64,000 nt of DNA from Oribacterium sp. KHPX15 (GCF_900107835.1 NZ_FNRG01000007.1:62001-126000), one strand, 5' to 3'. Positions 50,714-59,985 are shown, counted from the stretch's first letter. The notes: a model not told the origin generated them from the letters alone. Program-made: numbers and translations.

Positions 50714-50747
50714 AAAACCCCTCACCTCCTATGAGGTGAGGGGTTTT
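50714..50747 (-). terminator. terminator of the rnf operon
   Basis: A perfect 15-bp stem AAAACCCCTCACCTC / GAGGTGAGGGGTTTT with a 4-nt loop, about 30 nt past the rnfB stop. The A4/T4 at the stem ends supply the T run. Confidence 0.92.
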
Positions 50748-50777
50748 CCCATCTTGGTCTATAGAAATTATTTTCTA

Positions 50778-51707
50778 TCAGGCATTGGCAGATGTTGTAT
50801 CTTTAGGCTGCTCTGCAGTTTTTTCTGCCGGAGCGGGTGCCGAAGCCTTGGCTTCTGTAGCGGCAGGAGCTGCAGCCGGTGCCTTTGGTGCGGCAGGCTT
50901 TACGGGACGCTTGCCTGTAATAGCACCTGTAGGACACTTCTGGGCACAGATGCCACAGTCCTTACACTTATCATTCATAACTGCAAGACCATCGATAACA
51001 TGGATTGCATCGAAAGGACAATTCTTTTCACACATTCCGCAGGCGATACATCCGATTGAGCAGGAATCCTTAACCTGCTTGCCCTTGAGATGATTCTGGC
51101 AGGAAACGATGTGCTTCTTCTTATAAGGAACGATAGCGATGATGTTCTTTGGACATGCCTTAACGCAGGCTCCGCAGGCAACACACTTTTCCTTATCAAC
51201 CTTTGCCACTCCGTTTACGATGTGGATGGCATCAAATTTACAAGCCTTAACACAGGTTCCGTATCCGCAGCAGCTGTAAGGACACTCTTTTTCTGAACCG
51301 TTAGGTACAACAGCGAGGTCACGGCAGTCTGCTATTCCGGTGTAGTGGTAAGCCTGTTTTGCCTTATCACAGTCACCCTGGCATCTTACGTAAGCAACCT
51401 TCTTATCAGCCTGTTCGCCTGATGCGTTTGTACCCATGATCGCAGCAATTTTTGCTGCAACAGCAGGACCACCTACAGGACACTGATCTACGGGAGCTTC
51501 GCCTGATGCGATAGCCTTTGCACAGCCGTCACATCCGGGGAATCCGCAGGCACCGCAGTTGTTGCCGGGAAGAGCTGCTCTTACGTTTGCTTCTGTTTCA
51601 TCAACTTCTACCTTGAACTTCTCAGAGGCTACTCCGAGGAACATGCCAAGGATAAGTCCGGTCGCACCTACAAGTCCGGCAGCGACCAAAATAAATGTTA
51701 CTATCAC
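50778..51707 (-). CDS. rnfB: Rnf complex subunit RnfB (iron-sulfur electron entry)
   Basis: A 309-residue protein with an N-terminal membrane helix, then a 4Fe-4S domain ('NNCGACGFPGCDGCAKAI') and ferredoxin-type clusters at 'CCGYGTCVKACKFDAI', 'CVACGACVKACPKNI', 'CIACGMCEKNCPFDAI' and 'CKDCGICAQKCPTGAI'. It accepts electrons from reduced ferredoxin. An Ala/Pro/Glu-rich tail of about 45 residues follows the last cluster. It is the last gene of rnfCDGEAB, 12 nt after rnfA. Confidence 0.96.
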   Translation of the reverse strand: MIVTFILVAAGLVGATGLILGMFLGVASEKFKVEVDETEANVRAALPGNNCGACGFPGCDGCAKAIASGEAPVDQCPVGGPAVAAKIAAIMGTNASGEQADKKVAYVRCQGDCDKAKQAYHYTGIADCRDLAVVPNGSEKECPYSCCGYGTCVKACKFDAIHIVNGVAKVDKEKCVACGACVKACPKNIIAIVPYKKKHIVSCQNHLKGKQVKDSCSIGCIACGMCEKNCPFDAIHVIDGLAVMNDKCKDCGICAQKCPTGAITGKRPVKPAAPKAPAAAPAATEAKASAPAPAEKTAEQPKDTTSANA

Positions 51708-51719
51708 GTCGTTACCTCC

Positions 51720-52340
51720 TTATACAAGACCGGCAAATCCGAAGAATGCTATAGCCATAAGTCCGGCTGTGAGGAGCACGATAGGTGATCCCTGGAATGA
51801 CTTCGGGATGCTGTCATTGCCCTCGATAACGTTCTCTCTGATAAATGCCATAAGGATAAGAGCAAGTGCAAATCCGATGGAGATACCGAGACCGTATACG
51901 AGACATTCTACGAAATTGTATCCGTAAGTTACGTTATTCAGTGCAACACCGAGAACGGCACAGTTTGTTGTGATAAGCGGAAGGAAAACACCGAGAGCGT
52001 CATAGAGACCCTTCATGTTCTTCTTCATAAACATCTCAACCAGCTGAACCAGTGCGGCGATAACAAGGATGAAAACGATGGTTGTGAGATACTCGAGACC
52101 ATCCTTAAGACCAAGTGCCTTGCACAAAGGTGATGATGCAGCCATGAATACCACGTAGATGGCGTGGGAAACAAGGGATGCAAGCACGATAACGAAGATA
52201 ACGGCTGCGCCCATACCCTTTGAAGAATCAACCTTCTTTGAAACACCAAGGAAAGCACAGATTCCGAGGAACTGGGACAGTACAACGTTTGATACAAGTG
52301 AATATTTAATTGCAATCAATAACAGATCTAACATGCTCAC
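51720..52340 (-). CDS. rnfA: Rnf complex membrane subunit RnfA
   Basis: A 206-residue integral membrane protein with six helices, homologous to RnfE and NqrE. The motif 'NCAVLGVALNN' carries one of the cysteines that ligate the intramembrane iron-sulfur cluster, with the other near 'FLGICAFLG'. It overlaps the rnfE stop by 4 bp. Confidence 0.96.
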   Translation of the reverse strand: MSMLDLLLIAIKYSLVSNVVLSQFLGICAFLGVSKKVDSSKGMGAAVIFVIVLASLVSHAIYVVFMAASSPLCKALGLKDGLEYLTTIVFILVIAALVQLVEMFMKKNMKGLYDALGVFLPLITTNCAVLGVALNNVTYGYNFVECLVYGLGISIGFALALILMAFIRENVIEGNDSIPKSFQGSPIVLLTAGLMAIAFFGFAGLV

Positions 52341-53038
52341 GCCTCCTTCTTAACTTCAGAAGCTGGAGCTTCTTCAATCTTATTAAATGCACCAAGCAGG
52401 TCACCTGAAGTAACGAACTCAGGAACTTCTTCTCCGCCATTTGTGGCTGAAGGAAGCTTAAGTTTGTTCTGGATGGCTGCAAGGAATGCAAGCACGATGA
52501 ATGCACCCGGAGCAAGGGCAAAGATACCGATACTGAACTCCTCAGGAATAAGCTGGAATCCGAAAAGAGAACCCTTACCGATGATCTCACGAACTGAACC
52601 GAGAACTGTCAATGCAAGTGTAAATCCGATACCCATGCCGAGACCGTCACAGAAGGAAAGGACAGGAGTATTGAAAAGTGCATATGCCTCTGCTCTACCA
52701 AGAATGATACAGTTAACTACGATAAGTGGGATATAGATTCCCAGCGCCTCGTATACAGCAGGTGTATATGCCTGCATGAGAAGCTGTACGATGGTAACGA
52801 GAGATGCTATAACTACGATCTCGCCCGGAAGTCTCACTCTGTTAGGAATGATATTTCTGAGTCCGGAGATCACCATGTTTGAAAACATAAGAACGGCGGT
52901 AGTGGAAAGACCCATACCGATGGCATTGAACGCACTTGTTGTTGTAGCAAGTGTAGGACACATACCAAGCATAAGGATGAAGGTAGGATTTTCCTTGATA
53001 ATGCCGTTATAAATTCTTTCAAGATATTTATTATTCAT
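52337..53038 (-). CDS. rnfE: Rnf complex membrane subunit RnfE
   Basis: A 233-residue six-helix membrane protein paralogous to RnfA. 'LMLGMCPTLA' and 'VVNCIILGRAEAYA' carry the conserved cysteines for the cluster shared with RnfA. A C-terminal soluble tail of about 40 residues ends 'EVKKEA'. It lies 15 nt after rnfG. Confidence 0.95.
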   Translation of the reverse strand: MNNKYLERIYNGIIKENPTFILMLGMCPTLATTTSAFNAIGMGLSTTAVLMFSNMVISGLRNIIPNRVRLPGEIVVIASLVTIVQLLMQAYTPAVYEALGIYIPLIVVNCIILGRAEAYALFNTPVLSFCDGLGMGIGFTLALTVLGSVREIIGKGSLFGFQLIPEEFSIGIFALAPGAFIVLAFLAAIQNKLKLPSATNGGEEVPEFVTSGDLLGAFNKIEEAPASEVKKEA

Positions 53039-53053
53039 TTATCACGACCTCCT

Positions 53054-53662
53054 TCACTTTACGATGTATTTCTGTACAAACTCAGTTGCAGCATTGGTTG
53101 AGTTAACAACTGCTGTAGAAGTCATTGTGGCACCGGAGATAGCATCGATTTCACTCTCTCCTGCTCCGCCGCCCTTCTTGACACTTAAGTTTGTTCCCTT
53201 GCCTGTAAACTGCTCATAGAACGCCGGTTCAAGAGCTCTCTGGCCGAGACCTGCAGTCTCAGGGAGTGTTTCAGGGAAGGAAATGCCGGTAACCTTTAAG
53301 TCACTGTCAACACCGATAACGACTACACAGTTTCCGCCGTAACCTGCAGCCTGAGCCTTTACAATGTATCCGATCTCAGTGCCTGAAGCGTCCTTTGCGG
53401 CAACTACGGAAAGGAGCTCTGCTCCACCGTTGTCTGCGGATACGGTTCCTTCAGCCTTTGCTGTTTCCAGGGTTTCTGCGTATGTCTCATCATCATAGGA
53501 TTCTGCTGCCATAACCGCCTGATATGAAGCGATGGTGGAAGCATTCTTGATGGAATCAATCTGATCCTTGGTCATGCCGTAAACTGCTCCGAGAAGTAAT
53601 CCGGATACAAGAGTGATGGCTGTAAGGATGAGGGCGTCTTTTACAAAAGATTCTTTCTTCAT
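53054..53662 (-). CDS. rnfG: Rnf complex FMN-binding subunit RnfG
   Basis: A 202-residue protein with one N-terminal membrane helix and an extracytoplasmic FMN_bind domain. The flavinylation motif 'DAISGATMTSTAV' carries the Thr that ApbE modifies with FMN. It relays electrons within Rnf. Its ATG overlaps the rnfD stop (TAATG). Confidence 0.96.
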   Translation of the reverse strand: MKKESFVKDALILTAITLVSGLLLGAVYGMTKDQIDSIKNASTIASYQAVMAAESYDDETYAETLETAKAEGTVSADNGGAELLSVVAAKDASGTEIGYIVKAQAAGYGGNCVVVIGVDSDLKVTGISFPETLPETAGLGQRALEPAFYEQFTGKGTNLSVKKGGGAGESEIDAISGATMTSTAVVNSTNAATEFVQKYIVK

Positions 53663-54609
53663 TACTTCTCATCCTCCCTTCCGAATGCCTTTGGAATAGT
53701 CTTAAGGTTTATAACAGGAACGATAATGTTTGTAAGGATGATCGCATAGGAAACGCCCTCTGCTGAACCACCGAACAGACGGAAAAGTCCTGTCATGACA
53801 CCAAGGATGACTGCGTAAACAATCTGTCCCTTTGGAGTGATAGGTGATGTAACATAATCAGTTGCCATGAAGAAGGCACCGAAGATAAGTCCACCGCCAA
53901 GGATCTCGCACAGGAGATAGTTGATATCAAATCCGTGACCGCCGAAAAGCAGTGTGAATACTGCTACTGTTGCGATGTAGATGCAAGGGATCTTCGGAGA
54001 TATTACTTTCTTAATGATGAGGTAAGCTGCACCGAAAAGGAGGCAGAGCTTTGAAACCTCACCGATGGTTCCCGGGATACGTCCGAGGAAAAGATTCATA
54101 AGGTCAACCTTGGCCATATCTCCGCCTGCCTTCATGAAAGCAAGAGGTGTTGCTCCTGACATGGCATCAGCACCCACAGGTGTCCAGCCTGTCATCTTTC
54201 CTGCGAAAGAGATAAGAAGGAAGCATCTTGCACCAAGAGCAGGGTTCATCCAGTTCTTGCCAAGTCCGCCATAAAGCATCTTGATAACGATGATGGCGAA
54301 AACAGCACCTACGCATGGAATCCATACAGGGATATTTGGCGGGCAGTTAAGAGCAAGGATAAGACCCGTTACCGCAGCTGACCAGTCACCTATGGTGATC
54401 GTCATCTTCATGAATTTCTCATAGGCATACTCTGAAAGTACTGCAAATGCCACTGTCAGGATAACAACCAGTGCAGCATTGAAGCCCCACTGTATGATAC
54501 CGTAGATAGTTGTAGGAATCATGGCGATAACAACATCACGCATGATCTCGGAAGTGGTAACTTCATCACGAATGTGAGGATTTGAGGAAAGATTTAACAT
54601 CTTATTCAT
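53662..54609 (-). CDS. rnfD: Rnf complex subunit RnfD
   Basis: A 315-residue membrane protein with eight to ten helices. The motif 'DAMSGATPLAFM' contains the covalent FMN attachment Thr typical of RnfD/NqrB. It is thought to take part in ion translocation. It overlaps the rnfC stop by 4 bp (ATGA). Confidence 0.96.
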   Translation of the reverse strand: MNKMLNLSSNPHIRDEVTTSEIMRDVVIAMIPTTIYGIIQWGFNAALVVILTVAFAVLSEYAYEKFMKMTITIGDWSAAVTGLILALNCPPNIPVWIPCVGAVFAIIVIKMLYGGLGKNWMNPALGARCFLLISFAGKMTGWTPVGADAMSGATPLAFMKAGGDMAKVDLMNLFLGRIPGTIGEVSKLCLLFGAAYLIIKKVISPKIPCIYIATVAVFTLLFGGHGFDINYLLCEILGGGLIFGAFFMATDYVTSPITPKGQIVYAVILGVMTGLFRLFGGSAEGVSYAIILTNIIVPVINLKTIPKAFGREDEK

Positions 54610-56006
54610 TTCTTCACCTCCTCAGTAGATTTTGTTTCTTCTTTTGCCTTTGCTTCGGCTTCAGCCTTTGCCTTTGCGGCAGCAGCTCTCTTCTCTGCAT
54701 TGACAAGGCGCTTCATCTGTTTGAAAGCCTGGGTAAGAGGTCTCTTGGCAGGGCATACATATGAACAGCAGCCGCACTCGATACACTCCATACCGTAAAG
54801 CTCTGCGAACTTTGATGTATCCTTGTTGAGACCTGCTTTCATAAGCATTGTGGGAACAAGGTTCTCGGGACATGCTTCAACGCAGCGACCGCAGTTGATA
54901 CATGCTGTTGTAGGCTCTGCTGCAACAGGATCGTGAAGCAGTGCAAGAATTGAAGATGAATTCTTTGCTACAGGTACATCAAGCTTAAAAAGAGGGATAC
55001 CCATCATAGGACCACCGCATATGATCTTTTCGGGATCGGCCTTGAAACCGCCTGCCTGATCGATGATCTCCTGGTAGTTCATACCGAGAGGTACCCTGAA
55101 GTTGCCGGGCTTTGCTACAGCGTCACCGGTAACTGTTACAATCTTTCTTACCAGAGGCTTTGACTCGCATACAGCCTCATAGATAGCAACCACGGTGTCT
55201 GCATTGTCAACTACGCAGCCCGCATCTGCAGGAAGCATTGAAGAGTTGATCTTCCTGCCGGTAACAGCAAAAATAAGCTGACGCTCACCACCCTGAGGGT
55301 ACTTTGTCTGAAGAGCGGCAACTTCTATGTTTGACTCGCCCTGTGCCTTTTCCGTAAGAATCTTGATGGCATCAGGTTTGTTGTCTTCTACACAGATAAC
55401 ACCTTTTGCATTAGGGAATATAGAGAGAATGACCTTGAGACCACCAATGATCTTTTCAGGAGTCTCCATCATGTCTCTGTAATCAGATGTAAGATAGGGC
55501 TCACACTCTGCGGCATTAACAAGGAAATAATCGATCTTGTCAATGTTTTTCGGCATGAGTTTAACAGATGTCGGGAATCCGGCACCTCCAAGTCCAACGA
55601 TACCAGCCTCCTTGACGATATTGACAATCTCGTCACGGCTGAGCTTGGTATAGTCTCTTGCCTGACCGAATCCTTCAATAGCTTCATAATTCTGGTCGTT
55701 GTCAACGACGATAGCGTCTACTACGGCTCCGCCGGCTGTGAGTCGCTTCTCTATAGCCTTTACGGTACCTGAAACTGAACAGATAACCGGGCTGGAAACG
55801 AATCCGCCTGCCTCAGCAATCTTCTGTCCTACAAGGACATGATCTCCCTTTTCAACTATCGGTTTTGCGGGAGCACCTATATGCTGAGATACCGGATAAA
55901 CCATAACCCCCTGTGGCTTAGGCTTAAGATCTACTATAGCCTGATCCTTTGCGAGATCCTTGCCGTCATAGGGGTGGACGCCACCTTTAAAAGTGGAAAC
56001 ACCCAT
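54606..56006 (-). CDS. rnfC: Rnf complex subunit RnfC (NADH side)
   Basis: A 466-residue soluble subunit with a barrel-sandwich N-terminus ('HIGAPAKPIVEKGDHVLVGQ' region), a flavin/NAD-binding region with 'GLGGAGFPTSVKL', an SLBB domain, and two 4Fe-4S clusters ('CINCGRCVEACPENL' and 'CIECGCCSYVCPAKRPL'). It exchanges electrons with NAD. The C-terminal 40 residues are Ala/Lys/Glu-rich. GGAGG lies 9 nt before the ATG. It is the first gene of the operon, with a promoter 40-68 nt upstream. Confidence 0.96.
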   Translation of the reverse strand: MGVSTFKGGVHPYDGKDLAKDQAIVDLKPKPQGVMVYPVSQHIGAPAKPIVEKGDHVLVGQKIAEAGGFVSSPVICSVSGTVKAIEKRLTAGGAVVDAIVVDNDQNYEAIEGFGQARDYTKLSRDEIVNIVKEAGIVGLGGAGFPTSVKLMPKNIDKIDYFLVNAAECEPYLTSDYRDMMETPEKIIGGLKVILSIFPNAKGVICVEDNKPDAIKILTEKAQGESNIEVAALQTKYPQGGERQLIFAVTGRKINSSMLPADAGCVVDNADTVVAIYEAVCESKPLVRKIVTVTGDAVAKPGNFRVPLGMNYQEIIDQAGGFKADPEKIICGGPMMGIPLFKLDVPVAKNSSSILALLHDPVAAEPTTACINCGRCVEACPENLVPTMLMKAGLNKDTSKFAELYGMECIECGCCSYVCPAKRPLTQAFKQMKRLVNAEKRAAAAKAKAEAEAKAKEETKSTEEVKK

Positions 56007-56045
56007 ATTCGTATACCTCCAAAAATAATTTCATAGACTTTAAAT

Positions 56046-56074
56046 AATATAACAAAATTAAAGAATCATAACAA
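56046..56074 (-). promoter_or_regulatory. promoter of the rnf operon
   Basis: On the minus strand, TTGTTA (56074-56069), a 17-nt spacer and TATATT (56051-56046). The expected start is near 56039, giving a leader of about 33 nt. A TTGTTAA half-site of the Rex type lies about 55 nt upstream at 56125, without a matching second half. Confidence 0.65.
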
Positions 56075-56495
56075 TAAAAAACCTATTTGTGTATGACATT
56101 TAGTGCATATTTTCCACAAAAATGTTGTTAAAAATTTGTCACATTCAACAAAAGCCACAAACATGAAGAAGTATTGTATACAAAGACTGCATGGTGTATA
56201 CAAAAAACGCATGGTTACTTATCCCGAAACAGGCAGCGAGGAGCCACGGGTTTTTTTTAATACCATTGGAGGAGGTTTTATATACAAAAATCGGATCCCC
56301 CGGAGCTCTTAGAGTCTCTTAGGAATCCGTTATACATAGGACGACCGGGGACGGTTCTCTACGGCGAGAACCGTCCCCGGTGGATTATATTCTGCTAAAT
56401 ATTTTAATTGTTGCAAGTAAAGGGGTCAGACCCCCTTACAGTATTCTGAATATATGCTGAGAGTTTTGTGATGGGGGCTGCCCCCTCTCCTGCTA
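56075..56495. other. gene-free spacer between rnfC and glmS with repeat remnants
   Basis: About 420 bp with no credible gene. It holds the AT-rich upstream part of the rnf promoter, a palindromic repeat (56345-56380), a GTAAAGGGGTC-A-GACCCCCTTAC palindrome (56417-56439) and a short GGGGG/CCCCC hairpin (56473-56485) close to the glmS stop. No strong T-tailed terminator for glmS is seen; the palindromes may serve instead. Confidence 0.6.
56345..56380. repeat. GGGGACGG-type palindromic repeat, copy 3
   Basis: Perfect 15-bp arms CCGGGGACGGTTCTC / GAGAACCGTCCCCGG around a 6-nt loop, extended by TGGAT on the right. It is the cleanest copy in the window. Confidence 0.85.
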
Positions 56496-58334
56496 TTATT
56501 CAACAGTTACTGATTTTGCAAGATTTCTTGGTTTATCAACATCGAGACCCTTGGCAACACTTACATAGTATGCAAGGAGCTGTAACGGAATTACAGCAAG
56601 GGAGGTTGCAAAGTAAGGATCTGTGGTGGGAACATAAACCGTGAAGTCAGCTGTATCTTCTATATTGTAGTTTCCGTAGGTGGTAAGTCCCATAAGGTAT
56701 CCGCCTCTGGCTTTAACTTCAACCATGTTGGAAACGGTCTTCTCGAAAAGCTCAGGCTGTGACAGTATACCTACAACCAGGATGCCTTTTTCAATAAGAG
56801 AAATGGTTCCGTGCTTAAGTTCTCCCGCAGCATAGGCTTCGGAGTGGATATAGCTTATTTCCTTAAGCTTCAGTGAACCCTCGAGGCCGATGGCATAGTC
56901 GATTCCTCTTCCGATGAAGAAAACGTCCTGAGCATTGGCCTGCTTGGCTGCAAACCACTGGATACGCTCTTTGTCCTTGAGGATATCTTCTATCTTCTGC
57001 GGTAATGCTTCAATCTCGGAGATAAGTGCTGAATAACGTTCTGCGTCGATCTCCCCACGTACCTTTGCAAATTCAACCGCAAGAGTGTAACCTGCAATGA
57101 GCTGTGTTGAATATGCCTTTGTGGTGGCAACCGCGATTTCAGGACCTGCTAAGGTATAGAACACATTGTCGGCTTCACGGGCAATGGAAGAACCGATAAC
57201 ATTAACGATTCCCAGAGTCTTAACGCCTCTCTCCTTTGCTTCACGGAGAGCCGCAAGTGAGTCAGCAGTTTCTCCCGACTGGCTGATGATGATAACGAGA
57301 CCGTTAGGATCAAGGATAGGATTACGGTAACGGAACTCGGAAGCAAGCTCTACGCGGACAGGTATACGTGCAAGTCCTTCCAGAACGTACTGGCATACTA
57401 CTCCGACATGATATGCTGAGCCGCAGGCAACGATGTAAATCTGGGAAATGTTTTTGATCTCAGCTTCACTGAGACCAACGCCGCTGAGATCGATCCTGCC
57501 GTCTTTTACAACAGAGTTGATTGTGTCACGGACTGCCTTCGGCTGCTCATGGATTTCCTTCATCATGAAGTGCTCAAAGCCGCCCTTTTCTGCAGCCTGA
57601 GCATCCATCTTGATCTCAACCAGTTCCTTTGTTACAGGCTCCTGATCGAGACTGAAGAACTCTGCGGTTCCGGCTGTAAGCTTTGCGATTTCCTGATTGT
57701 CAATGTAATAAACATTTCTGCAGTACTTGAGGATGGCAGGAACATCAGATGCGATATAGGTTGATCCATCCTGGATACCGATGATCATAGGGGCATCCTT
57801 ACGGGCAACGTAGACCTCTCCGGGATAGTCTGTAAACATAAACTCAAGAGCATAGGATCCGCGGATACGGACCATGGCACGGGATATTGCATCGATGGGG
57901 CCCTGACCGTATTTCTGATAATAGTAATCAACCAGGTTTACGGCTACCTCTGTATCTGTCTCAGAGTAGAATACATACCCTTTTTTCAGAAGCTTATCCT
58001 TTATCTCCTGGAAGTTTTCGATGATACCGTTGTGAACGGCAACTACCTGCTTATGGAAGCTGACGTGGGGGTGAGCATTGGTCTCACTCGGCTCACCGTG
58101 GGTAGCCCATCTTGTGTGACCGATTCCGCACTCACCCTTCAGAGCTTTTCCGTCATCTGTCTTTTCCGAAAGGTTCTTGAGACGGCCCTTAGCCTTTACT
58201 ACCTTTATTTCTGTTTTTTCGTTTCTTACGGCGATTCCCGCTGAATCATAACCTCTGTACTCAAGCTTGCTGAGTCCGTCCAAAAGTATAGGCGCTGCCT
58301 GCTTATTTCCTACAAAACCAACTATTCCACACAT
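56496..58334 (-). CDS. glmS: glutamine--fructose-6-phosphate aminotransferase
   Basis: A 612-residue enzyme that makes glucosamine-6-phosphate for peptidoglycan. The ATG at 58334 places the catalytic Cys at position 2 ('MCGIVGFVG'), as required for the N-terminal glutamine amidotransferase domain; GAGGAG lies 7 nt upstream. Two SIS domains follow, with 'ACGSAYHVGVV', 'SQSGETADSLAAL' and the C-terminal 'DKPRNLAKSVTVE'. Its mRNA leader carries a glmS ribozyme, so the product feeds back on transcript stability. Confidence 0.97.
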   Translation of the reverse strand: MCGIVGFVGNKQAAPILLDGLSKLEYRGYDSAGIAVRNEKTEIKVVKAKGRLKNLSEKTDDGKALKGECGIGHTRWATHGEPSETNAHPHVSFHKQVVAVHNGIIENFQEIKDKLLKKGYVFYSETDTEVAVNLVDYYYQKYGQGPIDAISRAMVRIRGSYALEFMFTDYPGEVYVARKDAPMIIGIQDGSTYIASDVPAILKYCRNVYYIDNQEIAKLTAGTAEFFSLDQEPVTKELVEIKMDAQAAEKGGFEHFMMKEIHEQPKAVRDTINSVVKDGRIDLSGVGLSEAEIKNISQIYIVACGSAYHVGVVCQYVLEGLARIPVRVELASEFRYRNPILDPNGLVIIISQSGETADSLAALREAKERGVKTLGIVNVIGSSIAREADNVFYTLAGPEIAVATTKAYSTQLIAGYTLAVEFAKVRGEIDAERYSALISEIEALPQKIEDILKDKERIQWFAAKQANAQDVFFIGRGIDYAIGLEGSLKLKEISYIHSEAYAAGELKHGTISLIEKGILVVGILSQPELFEKTVSNMVEVKARGGYLMGLTTYGNYNIEDTADFTVYVPTTDPYFATSLAVIPLQLLAYYVSVAKGLDVDKPRNLAKSVTVE

Positions 58335-58504
58335 AAAAAAATCTCCTCTCTGATAAAACATACGGGATGAAGAGTTTCATTCATACAAAAACCGGTGGTG
58401 ATGTTCAGGCCAATGTTTTCGTCCTTACATCATCACGAAACAAGACTTAACCTGACACTTCTAAAGAGAAAAATGATTACTTCAAAAGTGACACAAGTCT
58501 ATTA
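58335..58504 (-). other. leader between the glmS ribozyme and glmS
   Basis: About 170 nt with no gene. TGATGT / ACATCA (near 58393-58432) can form a hairpin followed by CCGGTTTTTG, a weak terminator-like arrangement. Nothing else is recognised. Confidence 0.35.
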
Positions 58505-58672
58505 TACAACTCTTTCATCAGTTCATCAGTGAGTGAGAAAATCTCTGTTACGGTTTTGATTCCGCTTTTTCTTTTTTCTCTTTCGATTCACAAATCCGTG
58601 ACAGCATCCGCCGAGTCTTTCGATAACTGTCATCCTCGTCGACCAATTACGGTCCTGGCGCTAACCTGAGGC
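58505..58672 (-). ncRNA. glmS ribozyme/riboswitch
   Basis: On the minus strand the core matches the known glmS ribozyme: A|GCGCC at 58672-58667 (self-cleavage between 58672 and 58671), then a P2 pairing GGACC/GGTC, 'GACGAGGATGACAGTTATCG' and 'CTCGGCGGATGCTGTCAC', the conserved double-pseudoknot segments. P3 and P4 pairings follow, with an AU-rich insertion between the arms of P3. Glucosamine-6-phosphate is the cofactor for cleavage, which destabilises the glmS transcript. Confidence 0.93.
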
Positions 58673-58705
58673 TTTTCTCCTGTCTTTTGTCTCAAGTTTG
58701 TTGGT

Positions 58706-58735
58706 ACTATAGCACAAATGGTACAGAAAATGCAA
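58706..58735 (-). promoter_or_regulatory. promoter of the glmS ribozyme transcript
   Basis: TTGCAT (58735-58730), 18-nt spacer, TATAGT (58711-58706) on the minus strand, about 34 nt upstream of the ribozyme cleavage site. The -35 overlaps the 3' part of the preceding terminator stem. Confidence 0.6.
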
Positions 58736-58757
58736 GGGATGTTATCCCTTGCATTTT
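58727..58757 (-). terminator. terminator of the sigma/anti-sigma/DUF4349 operon
   Basis: A perfect 14-bp stem AAAATGCAAGGGAT / ATCCCTTGCATTTT with a 3-nt loop, about 22 nt past the DUF4349 gene stop. The T run is only T4. Confidence 0.78.
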
Positions 58758-58779
58758 CTTCCGTTTTTTATATATTTAC

Positions 58780-59985
58780 TTATTTTTCATTATCCGTTTT
58801 TTCTGATGTCTCGTTTGTCTCCGACGCTTTGGCTGCAGCAGCAGGTTCGGTTTTGTCGTTTGAAGCAGCTTCAGCAGGTTCGGGTTTGACATCTGCAGTG
58901 GTCGGAGTTGCAGGTATCGGAGCTGAAGGGGTTGGAATGCCGGTCATCTTTGCAGCTTTTTTTGCGGCTCTCTTTTCTGCTCCCTTACGGCATGCATTAA
59001 TGATTCCCTTAACTATAAATTTTAAGATGAAGAAGATGATAGCCAGGAAAATGAATACAGGTATGCTTGAAATGAACCAGATGAGGAAATCGGTCATTGC
59101 TTCGGCAAGATCTACTAAATTTGATTCGAGATTTGCTGCTATACGTCCCCAGAATGTGGTCTTAGGTGTAGGTGTGTAAACCTTTGTTTCGGAAACATCC
59201 ACTGTTATGGTTGAGTATTCAACCTGATTGTCATAGGAACGAAGATTGGATTCATAGTTTTCAAGCTCATATCGGATATCTGAAAGACGCTCTTCGATGG
59301 AAATGATGGCATCAACGGACTCTGCCTGAGCCATGAGTTCGAGAAGCCGGTTATACTCTTCCTTCAGCGCTTTCTTTCTGGATTCAGTATCATGATATTT
59401 TAATGTTATATCCTGTGTATTCTCGTATTTTCTTGTGAGATTAGCGCTTCCTTCGGCAAATTCCAGGAAGGCATCAACCTGCGGCTTTGGGATACGTAAG
59501 GTGAAATAGGCATAACGGCTTGAGTTTGTTTTTGCATTTCCATTAATGTCACTGGATTCCACATAACCGCCAAGCTCTGTGGTTCTGTTCTGGATATCTC
59601 TTACAAAGGAGTCAAATTCCGTTGTTTCGAATGAAAGATTGACATTTCTGATGAGCTTACGATCATCGGGAATCTTCTGTGTGTCTACATTAGAATTTTC
59701 AGATCCGTCCGCAGCAGTTTCGGAAGAGTATGCCGCACCTAAAACCGCACCTTCGTCGGCTTCCTCGGCATAGTTTGCTGAGTACATGTCTGCCCCCGCA
59801 GCCGCATCTGCCATAGGCATTCTGGCTTCTGACATATAGTTGGACCCGGCGCTTTTATAATTATAATTGTCGCTTGTGGCAGAAGACTTGCTTCCGCAGG
59901 CTATCAGTGCCATGACTGATAAAACAAATGCAGCAGTAAGAGCTGTTACTTTTTTAAGGTTTAATTTGATAGATCTTTTTTTCAT
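58780..59985 (-). CDS. DUF4349 lipoprotein
   Basis: A 401-residue lipoprotein (lipobox 'ALIACGSK' near residue 30). After an Ala/Ser/Asp-rich linker comes the DUF4349 domain ('LIRNVNLSFETTEFDSFV' to 'YSTITVDVSE'), including a coiled-coil hairpin (about residues 200-245), then a membrane helix ('IWFISSIPVFIFLAIIFFIL') and a basic/Ala-rich cytoplasmic tail. Function unknown; often linked to ECF sigma factors and probably envelope-stress related. It is the third gene of the sigma/anti-sigma operon, 32 nt downstream. Confidence 0.85.
   Translation of the reverse strand: MKKRSIKLNLKKVTALTAAFVLSVMALIACGSKSSATSDNYNYKSAGSNYMSEARMPMADAAAGADMYSANYAEEADEGAVLGAAYSSETAADGSENSNVDTQKIPDDRKLIRNVNLSFETTEFDSFVRDIQNRTTELGGYVESSDINGNAKTNSSRYAYFTLRIPKPQVDAFLEFAEGSANLTRKYENTQDITLKYHDTESRKKALKEEYNRLLELMAQAESVDAIISIEERLSDIRYELENYESNLRSYDNQVEYSTITVDVSETKVYTPTPKTTFWGRIAANLESNLVDLAEAMTDFLIWFISSIPVFIFLAIIFFILKFIVKGIINACRKGAEKRAAKKAAKMTGIPTPSAPIPATPTTADVKPEPAEAASNDKTEPAAAAKASETNETSEKTDNEK

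Noticed and set aside
56119-56151. Rex operator upstream of rnfC
   Set aside because: One TTGTTAA half-site is present, but the second half does not match TTAACAA at the required spacing.
56103-56312. Small plus-strand open frame between rnfC and glmS
   Set aside because: No ribosome-binding site, passes through repeat remnants and a T-rich run, no recognisable features.
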